A stretch of 64,000 bases of DNA, taken from NCBI RefSeq assembly GCF_002250655.1, contig NZ_NOZR01000009.1:62001-126000 (forward strand). Direction: 5' to 3'. The stretch's first letter is position 1. Each line of letters opens with the position of its first letter. The notes beneath the pieces are model-generated. The model worked only from the letters and a program-made list of their open reading frames with translations. It ran no database searches and was not told the DNA's origin. This document shows positions 51,285 through 63,612 of the stretch, one piece after another. The stretch is from Mycolicibacterium sphagni (GTDB taxonomy: Bacteria > Actinomycetota > Actinomycetes > Mycobacteriales > Mycobacteriaceae). Made by a program: the position numbers and the translations under genes.

Positions 51285-52310
51285 TTACGCGCGACCCCTC
51301 ACCCCGCTGTCCACAACCTTGATCGGTTTGTGCGGGAAGCGCCGCTCTGCGTACTCCTTGGCCGCCGAATTCGGCAGCACGTAAAGGGTTTCGGCCTTCT
51401 CCTGCAGCGGCCGCAGCACCAGGTCCATGAAGCCCTTGCGGTCATCGAGGTAGGGCTCGATGACGTCCTCGCCGGCCGGGCAGACTGCCAGACAGTAGGC
51501 GGCCTTGTAATTGGCCTTGAACGACAGGCTCTGCCACATTGACGCGTTCTCCGAATCGCTCACCCGGGAACGGAAGTCTGCGGCGTCGTCACTGTCGGCG
51601 ATCGTCTGCACCCAGTCGGTGAACCCGCCCATGAACTCACGATAGTTGTGCACCGAGCAGGCCAGGAAGTCGAATGCGCCATCCTTCTTGATGGCGCCCA
51701 CGGGGCAGGCCGCGACACACAGCTTGCATTCCAGACACGGCGAATAGTCCAGTGGGACACCGTAACCACTGACCGGCGCGTCGACCAGAATGGTGGCCAG
51801 CAGGATGAAGTTGCCGAATTTCGGGTGAATGACGTTGCGATGGATACCCATCACGCCCAGCCCTGCCGCCACCGCGACGGGCTTGTGCGCCACCACCCAG
51901 ATCCGGCCCGGATACCGGTCCATCTCCATCGGGAAGGTGGCCGACGGATTGAGCACCCGGTGTCCGGCGTCCTGCAGCGCGCGGGTGATCCGGTGCGCGG
52001 CTTCGTTGATGAGCTCGCCCGTGCGGTGAAATTCCTGGTTGGCCACGCTGCGGGCGACGGAGCGCACATTGTCCCGGTTCATCCGTACCACCAGGCTGAT
52101 GTAGCTCTTGGTCCCCGGCAGCGCGGCTTCGACGTGTTCGCGCTCGCCGGCCAGGTCGGGATTGTCCACGCTGGCGAAGGCCACATCGTCGGCGCCGGAG
52201 GCCAAGCAGAGCTCGCGCAGCCAGTCGGCGTCGATCACCCCAGCCGGTTCTGTGCGCGGGCGGGCGCGCACGGCTTGCACAGTCGGGTGTCCGTCCAGGC
52301 GCGGGTTCAT
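51285..52310 (-). CDS. QueG-like iron-sulfur reductase domain protein
   Basis: 341 aa. C-terminal half has a 4Fe-4S cluster motif CLECKLCVAACPVGA and a later CLAVCPAGED; the N-terminal half resembles the cobalamin-binding part of epoxyqueuosine reductase/reductive dehalogenase-type proteins (LCLASGADDVAFASVDNP, ISLVVRMN). I see no QueG-typical HEAT repeats and the second cluster has fewer cysteines than QueG. Substrate unknown; queuosine genes are not nearby. ATG at 52310. Divergent from the MFS-USP gene. Confidence 0.65.
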   Translation of the reverse strand: MNPRLDGHPTVQAVRARPRTEPAGVIDADWLRELCLASGADDVAFASVDNPDLAGEREHVEAALPGTKSYISLVVRMNRDNVRSVARSVANQEFHRTGELINEAAHRITRALQDAGHRVLNPSATFPMEMDRYPGRIWVVAHKPVAVAAGLGVMGIHRNVIHPKFGNFILLATILVDAPVSGYGVPLDYSPCLECKLCVAACPVGAIKKDGAFDFLACSVHNYREFMGGFTDWVQTIADSDDAADFRSRVSDSENASMWQSLSFKANYKAAYCLAVCPAGEDVIEPYLDDRKGFMDLVLRPLQEKAETLYVLPNSAAKEYAERRFPHKPIKVVDSGVRGRA

Positions 52311-52486
52311 AGCTAAGTACAGTACACCATACTCAGATGCGTCGACGTGATGGAGAACACCCCGGCGCGCGGAATATTGGTTACCTATGTAAAGTTGTGG
52401 AAGACCATGCTCTGTCTAGCCGCGCCCCCATTACCGCTCCCGACAGCGCATCTCGGCCCCGCGGCCGGAAGCGGGGGACGGAGCTG

Positions 52487-54505
52487 ATGCGCCAGGGCCC
52501 GTTGGCAGGACGTTATCCGGCGGTCGCCGCGATGGTCACCCTCGCGCTGATCCCCTACCTCGCGCTGTCGGCCGCGTTCGATCCGCTGGTGCCGATCATC
52601 TCCGAGCAGCTGCACATGTCCACTCAGGCGATGGCCTTGAGCTCGGGACTGGGCAACGCGGCCTACGCCGTAGGCACCGTGCTCGCCGTCCAATTCGCCC
52701 AGCACCTGCCGCAGCGGCGCATGCTGCTCGCGTACGCGGTGGTGCTTGTCGTCGGCTCGGTGATCGCCGCCGCTGCGCCGAACGCCACGGCATTCATCGG
52801 CGGGCACGTGCTGCAGGGGCTGGCGACCAGCATGCTGCTGATCGCCGCCGCGCCGCCGCTCACCATCGGCTTCCCGCGGGACAAGCTGCGCAACACCGCG
52901 GTGATCATGAACATGTGCGTGTTCGGGGCCGTCGCCCTCGGACCGTTCGTCGGCGGCGTGCAGGCCGAGGCGCACGCCTGGCGACCGTTGTTCTGGATCG
53001 TCGCGGGCATCGCACTATTGGCGCTGATCCTGGCGGCGCTGACGTTCGACGACGCCCCGCCCGCCGATCGCGAGGCGCCGCGCGACCTGACCGCGATCGC
53101 GCTGGCGACCGTGGGGTGCACAGCCGCCTTCGTCGGCGCCTCGCTGCTGACCACCCATGAGTTCTCCGACCTTGCGGTCACGTTGCCGATGTTCGGCGGG
53201 CTGGCCTTGATTGTCACGCTGATCGTCTACCAGTTCCGGGCCCGTCGGCCGCTACTGACCATCCGGACGATGATGACGAGCGCCATCCCGGTCGCCGGCG
53301 TGGGCGTCGCCCTATTCGCCGCGGCCGCCTCGATCGCGGCGACCGCGCTGACCGCTTCGGTCTTCATGCAGCACTTCAGCCCGGTAGAAGTCGGACTCCT
53401 GTACTTACCCGAACTCGGCGGCGCTCTGGTGATGGCCCTGGTGTTCGGCGTGGTGATCTCCCGGCGCGCGATGCACTTCCTGCCGCTGGTCGGCATGGTG
53501 CTGCTGGCGGCCGGCATCGCGGTGTTCCGGGCGTCTCTCCCCGTGAATGTGCCGCTGGCACTTGTCGGTTCGGCGCTGACGGGCCTGGCTCTCGGTGCCA
53601 CGGTCGCGCCCGCGTTGTTCGTCGCCGGGTTCTCCCTGCAGTCCAACAGCCTGCAGCGGGTGTTCGCGATCATCGAACTCCTGCGCGCGGTCGCGGCGTT
53701 CATGGTGGCCCCGATCTTCGCCCACCTGGCGACCCGCTACTCGGGCGATCTTCTGGAAGGCACTGGGGTCGCGTTGTGGGTCGGGTTCGGGCTCGCGATC
53801 GGTGGCGCGGTGTTCGGCGTCGCGGTCTACCTACTCAGCGGCGCACGGCCGCAAAAGCCGGACCTCGACGAGTTCCTCGACGGAGACTCCCCCGCCTGGT
53901 ACTCGCCGCCCCTGCTGGCACGGCTGCGCGGCGTCCTACCGTCAGCGGGTCCCCTCGTCGCGGCCCGCCGGGCGGCAGCGACGACTCCACATAGCCATCC
54001 TTTCAACCCGGTCGGGCCGGTGCTGTTCGCATATGACGGTTCACAACTCGCCGACCATGCGATAACGGCAGCAGCTGAACAACTTTCGCCCCGCGACGCC
54101 GTCGTGGTCTGCGTGTGGCAGCCCGTCGAGGTCGGCTTCACACCACTGGACAACCAACCATTCGACGCCGACCGGGCCAGCCAGGTGCGGCTGGCCGCCG
54201 AGCGGACAGCCGCTCACGGCGCAGCACTGGCGGACGAGGCCGGGTTCCGATCGTGCAGTTTGGCGATCGAGGCATCGCCGACCTGGAAGGGCATCGTCGA
54301 CGCCGCAGACCAGCACGGGGCCAGCATGATCGTCCTCGGTCCGCATCGCCGCAACGGCCTGCTCGGCCACCTTCAGGGAAGCGTCGCTGCGGCCGTCGTC
54401 GCCCACACCGCCATCCCGGTTCTCCTGATCCCAGAACCGTCCAGCAGATGCGCGAAAGAGAGACCGCCGGCCCGCGCCGACGCCAAGGTAGCGTCGGGGG
54501 CGTGA
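52487..54505 (+). CDS. MFS transporter fused to a C-terminal universal-stress-protein domain
   Basis: 672 aa from ATG 52487. About 14 transmembrane helices of the DHA2 drug-exporter type (SGLGNAAYAVGTVLAVQFAQ, QGLATSMLLIAAAPPL). It continues from about residue 510 into a cytosolic USP domain with VLFAYDGSQLADHAIT and VLGPHRRNGLLGHLQGSVA, whose G-x2-G-x9-G(S) is an ATP-binding pattern. The start is uncertain: GTG 52397 and ATG 52337 are in frame, but the residues between are polar and low in structure. Stop overlaps the next GTG. A nucleotide-binding gate on an exporter is a plausible reading. Confidence 0.78.
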   Translation: MRQGPLAGRYPAVAAMVTLALIPYLALSAAFDPLVPIISEQLHMSTQAMALSSGLGNAAYAVGTVLAVQFAQHLPQRRMLLAYAVVLVVGSVIAAAAPNATAFIGGHVLQGLATSMLLIAAAPPLTIGFPRDKLRNTAVIMNMCVFGAVALGPFVGGVQAEAHAWRPLFWIVAGIALLALILAALTFDDAPPADREAPRDLTAIALATVGCTAAFVGASLLTTHEFSDLAVTLPMFGGLALIVTLIVYQFRARRPLLTIRTMMTSAIPVAGVGVALFAAAASIAATALTASVFMQHFSPVEVGLLYLPELGGALVMALVFGVVISRRAMHFLPLVGMVLLAAGIAVFRASLPVNVPLALVGSALTGLALGATVAPALFVAGFSLQSNSLQRVFAIIELLRAVAAFMVAPIFAHLATRYSGDLLEGTGVALWVGFGLAIGGAVFGVAVYLLSGARPQKPDLDEFLDGDSPAWYSPPLLARLRGVLPSAGPLVAARRAAATTPHSHPFNPVGPVLFAYDGSQLADHAITAAAEQLSPRDAVVVCVWQPVEVGFTPLDNQPFDADRASQVRLAAERTAAHGAALADEAGFRSCSLAIEASPTWKGIVDAADQHGASMIVLGPHRRNGLLGHLQGSVAAAVVAHTAIPVLLIPEPSSRCAKERPPARADAKVASGA

Positions 54506-55152
54506 ATACCCTGCAAGATCCAAAGGTGACCGCGGTCATCGACCGCATGTACGCCGAAGCAAGCCAGCAGATGACCCAGCTCCAGGAACGTGGCGCCCAG
54601 TTGGTCAAGGCGACCACGGCGCAGGAGCGCGCCGATGCGTTCAGCGATTTCTACCTGCCGGTGACCCCGGAGTCCGGCCGGCTGCTCTACACGCTGGTAC
54701 GCGGTACCCGCCCCGGACTCGTAGTGGAGTTCGGAATGTCACTGGGGCTCTCGACGATTCATCTGGCCAGCGCGGTTCGCGACAACGGCGTCGGCCGGGT
54801 GGTGACCACCGAGATGAGTGCGGCGAAGGTCGCCACCGCCAGGTCCAGCTTCACCGACGTCGGACTCGGCGACCTGATCACCATCCTGGAGGGCGACGCG
54901 ACGCAGACGCTGGCCGCAATCGACGAGCCGGTGAACTTCGTGCTGCTCGACGGCTGGAAAGACCTGTATGTGCCGGTCCTCAAGCTGTTGGAACCCAGGC
55001 TGAGCCCCGGCGCGCTCGTCGTCGCCGACAACACCGGGCTAGCGGACGCTCAGCCGTATGTCGACTACATCCGCGATCCGGCGAATGGCTATGTGGGCGT
55101 GAGCTTCCCGGTCCGGAACCACGACGCCATGGAGATCAGCTGCCGCGCCTGA
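54502..55152 (+). CDS. O-methyltransferase (SAM-dependent, COMT/CcoAOMT-like)
   Basis: 216 aa from a GTG in the GTGA overlap with the MFS-USP gene; the much longer upstream frame lies inside that gene. SAM-binding core: LVVEFGMSLGLSTIHLA with the following TTEMSAAKVATARS, and VLLDGWKDLYVPVL as the metal/catalytic region with the Asp-containing strand. C-terminus ends HDAMEISCRA. Class A O-methyltransferase-like, substrate unknown. Coupling with an exporter suggests modification then export of a small molecule. Confidence 0.8.
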   Translation: MNTLQDPKVTAVIDRMYAEASQQMTQLQERGAQLVKATTAQERADAFSDFYLPVTPESGRLLYTLVRGTRPGLVVEFGMSLGLSTIHLASAVRDNGVGRVVTTEMSAAKVATARSSFTDVGLGDLITILEGDATQTLAAIDEPVNFVLLDGWKDLYVPVLKLLEPRLSPGALVVADNTGLADAQPYVDYIRDPANGYVGVSFPVRNHDAMEISCRA

Positions 55153-55173
55153 CACCAGGTTCGGTTGTCCGAC

Positions 55174-56808
55174 CTAGGTGACCAGCGCCACCGAGTTGGC
55201 GCGACGCAGCTTGCCTGACGGAGTCTTCGGGATGGTGCCCGGGCCGAGGACCACGACATTGCGCGGCCGAACGTCGACCTCGGCGACTACCTCGTGGGCG
55301 ACCTCGTGCTCGATGCGGCGCACCACGGCGGGGTCCTGCCAGGCGTTGGATTCGACTGCGACCGCGAATGTTTCGCGCGAGTGGCCCGCATCGAGCCGCA
55401 CCGCGACAGCGCATCCGGGGCGCACCCCTTCGACGCGGCTGGCGGCTCGTTCGATGTCGGTCGGGTAGATGTTGCGCCCGGCCATGATGATCACGTCCTT
55501 GACGCGACCGCACACCACGACGTGGCCGTTCTCCAGCAGGTAGCCCAGGTCACCGGTGTCGTACCAGCCGTTCTCATCCTGGGCCGGCACGAAGCCGCCC
55601 ATGGTGATGTAGCCCGGAGTCAGTGACTCACCACGCAACTCGATGATGCCCACGCCGCGGGCCGGCAACACGTTGCCGTCCTCGTCGACGATGCGCGCCT
55701 CGAGATCGGTCAGCAACGGGCCCAGCGTAGCCAGGCGGCGAGTGTTGCCCTTGGAGGAGGGCACCGCGCGCCGCAGAGCGGCCAGCAGATCGGCGTCGAC
55801 CTCGTCAACGACCAGGCCGGCGTCACATTCGGAGAACGACACCGCCAGCGTCGTCTCGGCCATGCCGTAGGCCGGCAGGATGGCCGATTCCCGCAGCCCG
55901 AACGGCCGGCCGGCGTCCAGCAGGTCCTCGACGTCGGCAGGCTCGACCGGCTCGGCGCCTGACAGCGCGAAGCGCAAGGTGGACAGGTCGAACTCGCCGG
56001 GCTTGGCCTGGCGGCGCAGCCGCTTGGCGAACAGCGCGTAGGCGAAGTTCGGCGCCGCGGTCATGGTGCCCTTGTACTTGTCGATGAGCTTGGCCCACAG
56101 CAGCGTGTCGCGCAGGAAGTCCATCGGGGTGACCTTGACCAGCTCGGCACCGAAGTACATCGGGATGGTGAGGAAGCCGACCATGCCCATGTCGTGGAAG
56201 CAGGGCAGCCAGCTGATCATCACGTCGTTGTCGATGTCGTACTTGGCGCCGATGAACATCGCCTCGGCGTTGGAGTGGATGTTGCGGTGGGTGATGACCA
56301 CGGCCTTGGGAGATCCGGTCGATCCAGACGTCAGCTGCATGAGGGCGACATCGTCTTCGGAGGTCTCGACCGGGTCGATGGGCTCGGCGGCCAGCAGCGC
56401 CTCGACGGTGAGCACCGTGACGCCGCGTTCTTCGAGCACCGGCACCGCGACGAGGAACGGGTCGGAGACGATGACGGCCTTGGCCTCGATCATGTCGATG
56501 ACGGTGGCGGTGTCCTTGGCCCACTGCTCGAGGTCGGTGCGCGGGGTGGGCTGGTGCAGCATCGTCAGGCTGGCGCCGCGCATCCACAGCGCCTGGGCGG
56601 TCGGCGCGATCTCCACCGGCGCTCCGGCCAGGACGCCCACTGCATCACCGAGGCTGATCCCGGCGGCGGCCAGGCCACCCGCGATGCGACGGGCACGTTC
56701 GTGCACCTCGCCCCACGTGTGCCGGACCGGCTCATGCGGCTCTCCGGTGACCATGCCCTTGGTACTGGTCACGGCATTGTGGAACATCTTGTCGGTGAAA
56801 CGGCTCAC
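55174..56808 (-). CDS. pks16: Acyl-AMP/acyl-CoA ligase, Pks16-like (FadD family)
   Basis: 544 aa from GTG 56808, with GAGGAGG 5-6 nt upstream; this equals the size I remember for M. tuberculosis Pks16 (Rv1013). ANL-superfamily motifs: [43 protein letters not shown], and the catalytic lysine of [10 protein letters not shown]. Activates a fatty acid; whether it forms an acyl-CoA or transfers to a PKS is unknown. The name is historical: no ketosynthase is present. Same position between pth and ispE as in M. tuberculosis. Confidence 0.85.
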   Translation of the reverse strand: MSRFTDKMFHNAVTSTKGMVTGEPHEPVRHTWGEVHERARRIAGGLAAAGISLGDAVGVLAGAPVEIAPTAQALWMRGASLTMLHQPTPRTDLEQWAKDTATVIDMIEAKAVIVSDPFLVAVPVLEERGVTVLTVEALLAAEPIDPVETSEDDVALMQLTSGSTGSPKAVVITHRNIHSNAEAMFIGAKYDIDNDVMISWLPCFHDMGMVGFLTIPMYFGAELVKVTPMDFLRDTLLWAKLIDKYKGTMTAAPNFAYALFAKRLRRQAKPGEFDLSTLRFALSGAEPVEPADVEDLLDAGRPFGLRESAILPAYGMAETTLAVSFSECDAGLVVDEVDADLLAALRRAVPSSKGNTRRLATLGPLLTDLEARIVDEDGNVLPARGVGIIELRGESLTPGYITMGGFVPAQDENGWYDTGDLGYLLENGHVVVCGRVKDVIIMAGRNIYPTDIERAASRVEGVRPGCAVAVRLDAGHSRETFAVAVESNAWQDPAVVRRIEHEVAHEVVAEVDVRPRNVVVLGPGTIPKTPSGKLRRANSVALVT

Positions 56809-57139
56809 GACGACCTCCTCGGCATCCGGAGCTGGTTGATCAGCGACGTTGAATTCATGCTCCACCTGCCGCAATGCACTGCATAGGAGGCACGCCAGTA
56901 CGACTGGGGAGCGGTTTGATCTCGAAACGGTGATGGAACGACGAAAGTGCCGGTACCGCCGGGCACCGCCCGCCCCGGACCGGGGTGGGCGACTCGCACG
57001 TCTGCAGTGCCAGGCCGCTATTCATCACCGCCGCCATCTTAAACTTCCCTTAAGTTACTGCCAAGTTTTAGACGGTAATGAGAAGCGCGTCACAGTTTCC
57101 GGCGGGCAGGAGCGCAGCGACCCGGTGATTGATGGGGAG
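56809..57139. other. Intergenic region upstream of pks16-like gene
   Basis: 331 nt without a supportable gene; it should hold the leftward promoter for the pks16-like gene. A symmetric element, AACTT-N5-AAGTT (57042-57056), lies inside an AT-rich patch (57038-57070), unusual for this genome and a candidate operator. Confidence 0.4.
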
Positions 57140-58084
57140 TCAGCTGGAGACGATGCGGGCACCGTGCACCGGCCCGCTGGCCACCCGCACGGTGCGGCAC
57201 ACGTCGGCGCCGGCCAGCTCGGTGCCGACGTCCACCGCAGCGCTCGCCGACTCGCACAGAAACGCGCAGGTCGGGCCGGACCCGGACACGATCCCGGCCA
57301 ATGCCCCTGCCTCGGCACCGGCTCGCAGAGTGCGTCGCAAGCCAGGATTGAGACTCAACGCCGCCGCCTGCAGGTCGTTGCCCAGCAGGGCGGCCAGCTC
57401 GCGGGGGTCCCCCGAGGCCAGCGCGCCCAGCAGCGGCTCGGGGTCGCTCAGCCGGGGCGGAGTCCCCGTCTCACGCAGCCGGTCGATCTCTGCGTACACC
57501 GCGGCCGTCGACAATCCGCCCTGACCGAAGGCCAGCACCCAGTGAAAGGTGCTGCGGGCCAGAACCGTCGCCAGCTCCTCGCCGCGGCCGGTACCCAGCG
57601 CCGTGCCGCCGTGCAGTGCGAACGGGACGTCGCTGCCCAGTTGCGCGGCCAGCCCGTGCAGGTCGCGGCGCGGCACGCCCAGCTCCCAGAGGTTGTTCAT
57701 GGCGACCAGCACGGCCGCGGCGTCGGCACTGCCGCCGGCCATCCCGCCGGCGACCGGGATCGACTTCTCGATGGTGATCTCGACATCGGGTACGCGCCCG
57801 ACATGCTCGGCCATCAGCTCGGCGGCCCGCCAGGCGATGTTGCGCTCGTCGACGGGGAGATCGTCCGCGCCCTCACCCACCACGCGCAGCGAGAGCACGT
57901 CCGCGTTGCGCACGGTCACCTCGTCGACCAGCGAGACGGCGTGGAAGACGGTGACGAGTTCGTGATAGCCGTCGGCGCGGCGATCCCCGACCTCCAAGTA
58001 GAGGTTCACCTTGCCCGGGACACGCACGGTGACCGACCCGGTCGCCACCCATTCGGACGCGGTGGAGCCGTTGGATGGGGGCAC
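57140..58084 (-). CDS. ispE: 4-diphosphocytidyl-2-C-methyl-D-erythritol kinase
   Basis: 314 aa GHMP kinase of the MEP isoprenoid pathway. Substrate region [26 protein letters not shown] loop [17 protein letters not shown] and C-terminal [13 protein letters not shown] start at 58084; a start about 14 residues later (near [10 protein letters not shown]) would match the M. tuberculosis protein better, so the N-terminus is uncertain. It is separated from ksgA by an inserted kinase gene on the other strand. Confidence 0.93.
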   Translation of the reverse strand: MPPSNGSTASEWVATGSVTVRVPGKVNLYLEVGDRRADGYHELVTVFHAVSLVDEVTVRNADVLSLRVVGEGADDLPVDERNIAWRAAELMAEHVGRVPDVEITIEKSIPVAGGMAGGSADAAAVLVAMNNLWELGVPRRDLHGLAAQLGSDVPFALHGGTALGTGRGEELATVLARSTFHWVLAFGQGGLSTAAVYAEIDRLRETGTPPRLSDPEPLLGALASGDPRELAALLGNDLQAAALSLNPGLRRTLRAGAEAGALAGIVSGSGPTCAFLCESASAAVDVGTELAGADVCRTVRVASGPVHGARIVSS

Positions 58085-58152
58085 CCGACGAGACTATCGC
58101 GCCGCCCCCGATTCGCCCTCCCGTCGCCGGCCCACGAACCTAGGGTCAAAGC

Positions 58153-58955
58153 GTGGTGCATCCCGGGCAGTCGTTCGCGGGCTATGCCGTCGAAAAGCTG
58201 CTGGGCCGCGGCGGCCAGGCGGCCGTCTACCGCGCGCGTGGTGCAGGTCAATCGCATCCGCTGGTGGCGTTGAAGGTGCTCGATGAGCAGCATCGCGATC
58301 AGGCCAGCGCCAACCGGCTGGCCCGGGAGTACCGCGTCGCCCACCGCTTGCGGCACCAGCACATCGTGGCCGTCTACGAGCACGGCGAGCACTGGATGAC
58401 GATGCAGTACGTCGACGGCGGCAACGCGACTCGCCTGACGTCGCTGGAGACGAAGCTCGAGGCCCTCGGCCAGATCGCCGCCGCGCTCGATCACGCCCAC
58501 CACGACGGGGTCGTGCACAGCGATGTAAAACCCGCGAATATCCTTGTGCATCGGGATTTTTCGCGATACGGCGCCACACTCATAGACTTCGGCGTCGCGC
58601 ACATTCTCGCCGAGGACGTCTGGCACCGCTCCGCCCAGGTGGTGGCGTCGCTGCCCTATGCAGCTCCCGAACTCCTGCAGGGACGCCTACCTCAGGGCGC
58701 GACCGACGAATACGCGCTCGCCTGCACGGCACTGGAACTGCTCACCGGCGCACCGCCATTCGTCGCGGACAACCCGATGGCGCTCGTCGATGCGCACCTG
58801 CATCTGCCGCCACCAGAGGTATCGCGGCACATCCCATGGCTGTCACGGTCCTTCGACGTGGCCCTGGCCAGAGCAATCGCCAAAGATCCAGATCGGCGAT
58901 ACCCGTGCTGCACCGAGATGGTGCACGAACTCGCCGAGGCGGTACGCCGAAGCGC

Positions 58956-58968
<13 letters not shown>
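58153..58968 (+). CDS. Soluble Ser/Thr protein kinase of non-RD type
   Basis: 271 aa Hanks-type kinase with nothing else attached. Glycine loop GRGGQAAVY (18-26), Lys41 in VALKVLD, catalytic loop HSDVKPANI (His122-Ser123-Asp124, Lys126, Asn129), Asp145-Phe-Gly. The RD arginine is replaced by Ser123. Subdomain IX reads [15 protein letters not shown]. No membrane segment or PASTA domain, unlike PknA/B. Start at GTG 58153. Located between ispE and ksgA on the opposite strand, which I do not recall in M. tuberculosis. Its 3' end overlaps ksgA. Confidence 0.85.
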
Positions 58969-61003
<2,035 letters not shown>

Positions 61004-61007
61004 CTAG

Positions 61008-61047
61008 GCACTAAACAAAAAGCAAGGGGCCCACGTTGGCCCCCTTT
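61008..61047 (-). terminator. Intrinsic terminator after tatD (leftward)
   Basis: On the leftward strand AAGGGGGCC, a short loop and GGCCCCTT form a GC stem (61024-61046, one bulge) followed by TTGCTTTTTGTTT (61020-61008). It lies between the tatD stop and the rpfB start, so it could uncouple rpfB from tatD. Confidence 0.6.
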
Positions 61048-61113
61048 GATCACAAGACGGTAACGAACCAGTCGGGACCGGAGCAACCCGGGCCCGCGGC
61101 TCTCAACAGACCC

Positions 61114-61950
61114 TTAGAGACCGTAGACCCGTCGCGCGGTGTCCGACGACTGCTCTGCCAGCAACTCTGCCGGCCGGTCGACCACGTCAGCCAGGGCGCG
61201 CACGGTGTAGGGCAGGCAGTAGGGCTCGTTGGGCGCTCCGCGATAAGGATGCGGGGTCAGGAAGGGGGCGTCGGTCTCCACCAGCAATTGCCCGGGGGGA
61301 ATCAGCGTCGCCGCCTCGCGCAGGTCACGGGCGTTCTTGAAGCTCACGGTGCCGGACAGGCTCAGCACCCATCCCGCGTCGACACAGGTACGCGCCATCT
61401 CCGGTCCTGAGGAGAAGCAATGGAAGATGACGGTCTCCGGGGCGCCCTCGGCACGCAGCACGTCGAGCACCTCGGCGTCGGCGTCGCGGTTGTGGATCAT
61501 CAGTGGTTTACCGGTCCGCTTGGCCAGGTCGATGTGCCAGGCGAAGGATTCCCGCTGAGCCGAAGGTTCGGCACACCCGTCGAGCCGGCCCGGCCAGTAC
61601 AGATCCATCCCGGTCTCCCCGACCGCCACCACCCGGGGCCCGGCGGCCAGCCGCTCGAGTTCGGCGCGGGCGTCGTCGGTGAGCGCGTCGGCGCGAGTCG
61701 GGTGCAGTGCCACTGCGGCGTAGACCCGCGGGTCCCAGGTGGCCGCGTCCGCGGCCCAGCGAGCGGCGTCCAAGTCGTCGGCGATGGTCACGACGGCCTG
61801 CACCCCGGCGGCGCCGGCCCGGTCGAGGAGCACACGCACGTCATCGGCGTCGCGGGCACCGCAGGCATCCAGGTGGGTATGCGCGTCGATCAACGGCGAC
61901 AGCGGCTCGGGCAGCGGCGGTGGCTCACCCCTCCTTTGCTGGGCACTCAC
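61114..61950 (-). CDS. tatD: TatD-family metal-dependent deoxyribonuclease
   Basis: 278 aa TIM-barrel hydrolase. Metal ligands His24/His26 in IDAHTHLD, Glu in VGETGMDLYWPG, HNRDAD, HCFSSG, and the TDAPFLTPHP segment. Probably a 3'-5' exonuclease active in DNA repair. GTG start. Divergent from metS, with only 26 nt between the two start codons. Confidence 0.93.
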   Translation of the reverse strand: MSAQQRRGEPPPLPEPLSPLIDAHTHLDACGARDADDVRVLLDRAGAAGVQAVVTIADDLDAARWAADAATWDPRVYAAVALHPTRADALTDDARAELERLAAGPRVVAVGETGMDLYWPGRLDGCAEPSAQRESFAWHIDLAKRTGKPLMIHNRDADAEVLDVLRAEGAPETVIFHCFSSGPEMARTCVDAGWVLSLSGTVSFKNARDLREAATLIPPGQLLVETDAPFLTPHPYRGAPNEPYCLPYTVRALADVVDRPAELLAEQSSDTARRVYGL

Positions 61951-61961
61951 GCCCTACACCC

Positions 61962-61967
61962 TAAAGT
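61962..61967 (+). promoter_or_regulatory. -10 element of metS promoter, leaderless or nearly so
   Basis: TAAAGT fits TANNNT and ends 9 nt before the ATG at 61977. The transcript would begin within about 2 nt of the start codon; no Shine-Dalgarno is present. Confidence 0.4.
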
Positions 61968-61976
61968 GAGTCCCAA

Positions 61977-63530
61977 ATGAGCAAGCCGCCGTACTACCTC
62001 ACCACCGCGATCGCGTACCCCAACGGTGCGCCGCACATCGGCCACGCGTACGAGTACATCGCGACCGATGCGATCGCCCGCTTCAAGCGCCTCGACGGTT
62101 TCGACGTGCGCTACCTGACCGGAACCGATGAGCACGGGCTGAAGATGGCGCAGACGGCCGCCGCGGAGGGCATCCCGACCCCGGAGCTGGCGCAGCGTAA
62201 CTCCGACGCGTTCCAGGCGATGCAGGAGAAGCTGGGGGCGTCCTTCGACCGCTTCATCCGGACCACCGACGCCGACCATATCGACGCGTCGATCGAGCTC
62301 TGGAAGCGGATGGACGCCGCGGGCGACATCTATTTGGATTCGTACTCGGGCTGGTACTCGGTGCGCGACGAACGCTTCTATACCGAAGACGAGCTCGAGA
62401 CCCGCGCCGACGGCAACACGTACTCGCTCGAAACCGGCACGCCCGTGACGTGGACCGAGGAGCAGACCTACTTCTTCCGGCTGTCGGCCTACGCCGAGCG
62501 GCTGCTGGCCCACTACGAGGCACACCCGGAATTCATCGGTCCCGACGTCCGCCGCAACGAGGTGGTCAGCTTCGTCTCGGGTGGGCTTCGCGACCTTTCG
62601 ATCTCGCGCACCACTTTCGACTGGGGGGTACCGGTGCCCGGGCATCCCGACCACGTCATGTACGTGTGGGTCGACGCGCTGACCAACTACCTGACCGGCG
62701 CCGGTTTCCCCGACACCGACTCCGAGCAGTTCCGCAAGTACTGGCCCGCCGACCTGCACATGATCGGCAAGGACATCATCCGGTTCCACACCGTGTACTG
62801 GCCGGCGTTCCTGATGTCGGCCGGAATCGAGCTGCCGAGAAGGGTCTTCGTCCACGGCTTCCTTCTCAACAGCGGCGAGAAGATGAGCAAGTCGGTGGGC
62901 AACGTCGTGGATCCGTTCGCGCTCATCGACGCGTTCGGGCTCGACCAAGTCCGTTACTTCCTGCTGAGAGAGGTGCCGTTCGGGCAGGACGGCAGCTACA
63001 ACGAGGACGCCATCATCGGCCGCATCAACGCCGACCTCGCCAACGAATTCGGCAACCTGGCGCAGCGCTCGCTGTCGATGGTCAACAAGAACCTCGACGC
63101 GACGGTGCCCGAACCCGGCGAGTTCACCGATGCCGACCGCGAGCTGCTGGCGCTCGCCGACGAGCTGTTGAGCAAGGTGCGCGGGCACTTCGAGGTGCCC
63201 GCCATGCACCTGGCGCTGGAGGCGATCTGGGCGACGCTCGGCGCCGCTAACAAGTACTTCTCCGCGCAGGAGCCCTGGGTGCTGCGCAAGTCGGAGGCCG
63301 CCGCCGACCAGGACCGCCTCCGCACGGTGCTCTACGTGACCCTGGAGGTAGTGCGGATCGCGTCGCTGCTGGTACAGCCGGTGATGCCGACATCGGCGGC
63401 CACGTTGCTCGACCTGCTGGGACAGCCGGAATCGGCACGGGACTTCGGTGCGATCGCGGTACGCATCGCCCCCGGGACAACGCTGCCGGCGCCGACGGGG
63501 GTCTTCCCGCGGTACCAGCCAGTCGAGTGA
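61977..63530 (+). CDS. metS: Methionyl-tRNA synthetase
   Basis: 517 aa class I synthetase. HIGH motif at 20-23 (PHIGHAYEY), KMSKS at 302-306, and [10 protein letters not shown] after SGWYSVRD. No C-terminal tRNA-binding (EMAP) domain, so this is the short MetG form. Position next to tatD-rpfB matches M. tuberculosis metS. Confidence 0.97.
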   Translation: MSKPPYYLTTAIAYPNGAPHIGHAYEYIATDAIARFKRLDGFDVRYLTGTDEHGLKMAQTAAAEGIPTPELAQRNSDAFQAMQEKLGASFDRFIRTTDADHIDASIELWKRMDAAGDIYLDSYSGWYSVRDERFYTEDELETRADGNTYSLETGTPVTWTEEQTYFFRLSAYAERLLAHYEAHPEFIGPDVRRNEVVSFVSGGLRDLSISRTTFDWGVPVPGHPDHVMYVWVDALTNYLTGAGFPDTDSEQFRKYWPADLHMIGKDIIRFHTVYWPAFLMSAGIELPRRVFVHGFLLNSGEKMSKSVGNVVDPFALIDAFGLDQVRYFLLREVPFGQDGSYNEDAIIGRINADLANEFGNLAQRSLSMVNKNLDATVPEPGEFTDADRELLALADELLSKVRGHFEVPAMHLALEAIWATLGAANKYFSAQEPWVLRKSEAAADQDRLRTVLYVTLEVVRIASLLVQPVMPTSAATLLDLLGQPESARDFGAIAVRIAPGTTLPAPTGVFPRYQPVE

Positions 63531-63612
63531 ACTGCGTCACGTAGCGTCACACCTGGTAGTCCCACGGTGTCTCGAGGTCGTCAGGCTCAAGCGACCTCGA
63601 AGGAGAGATGTG

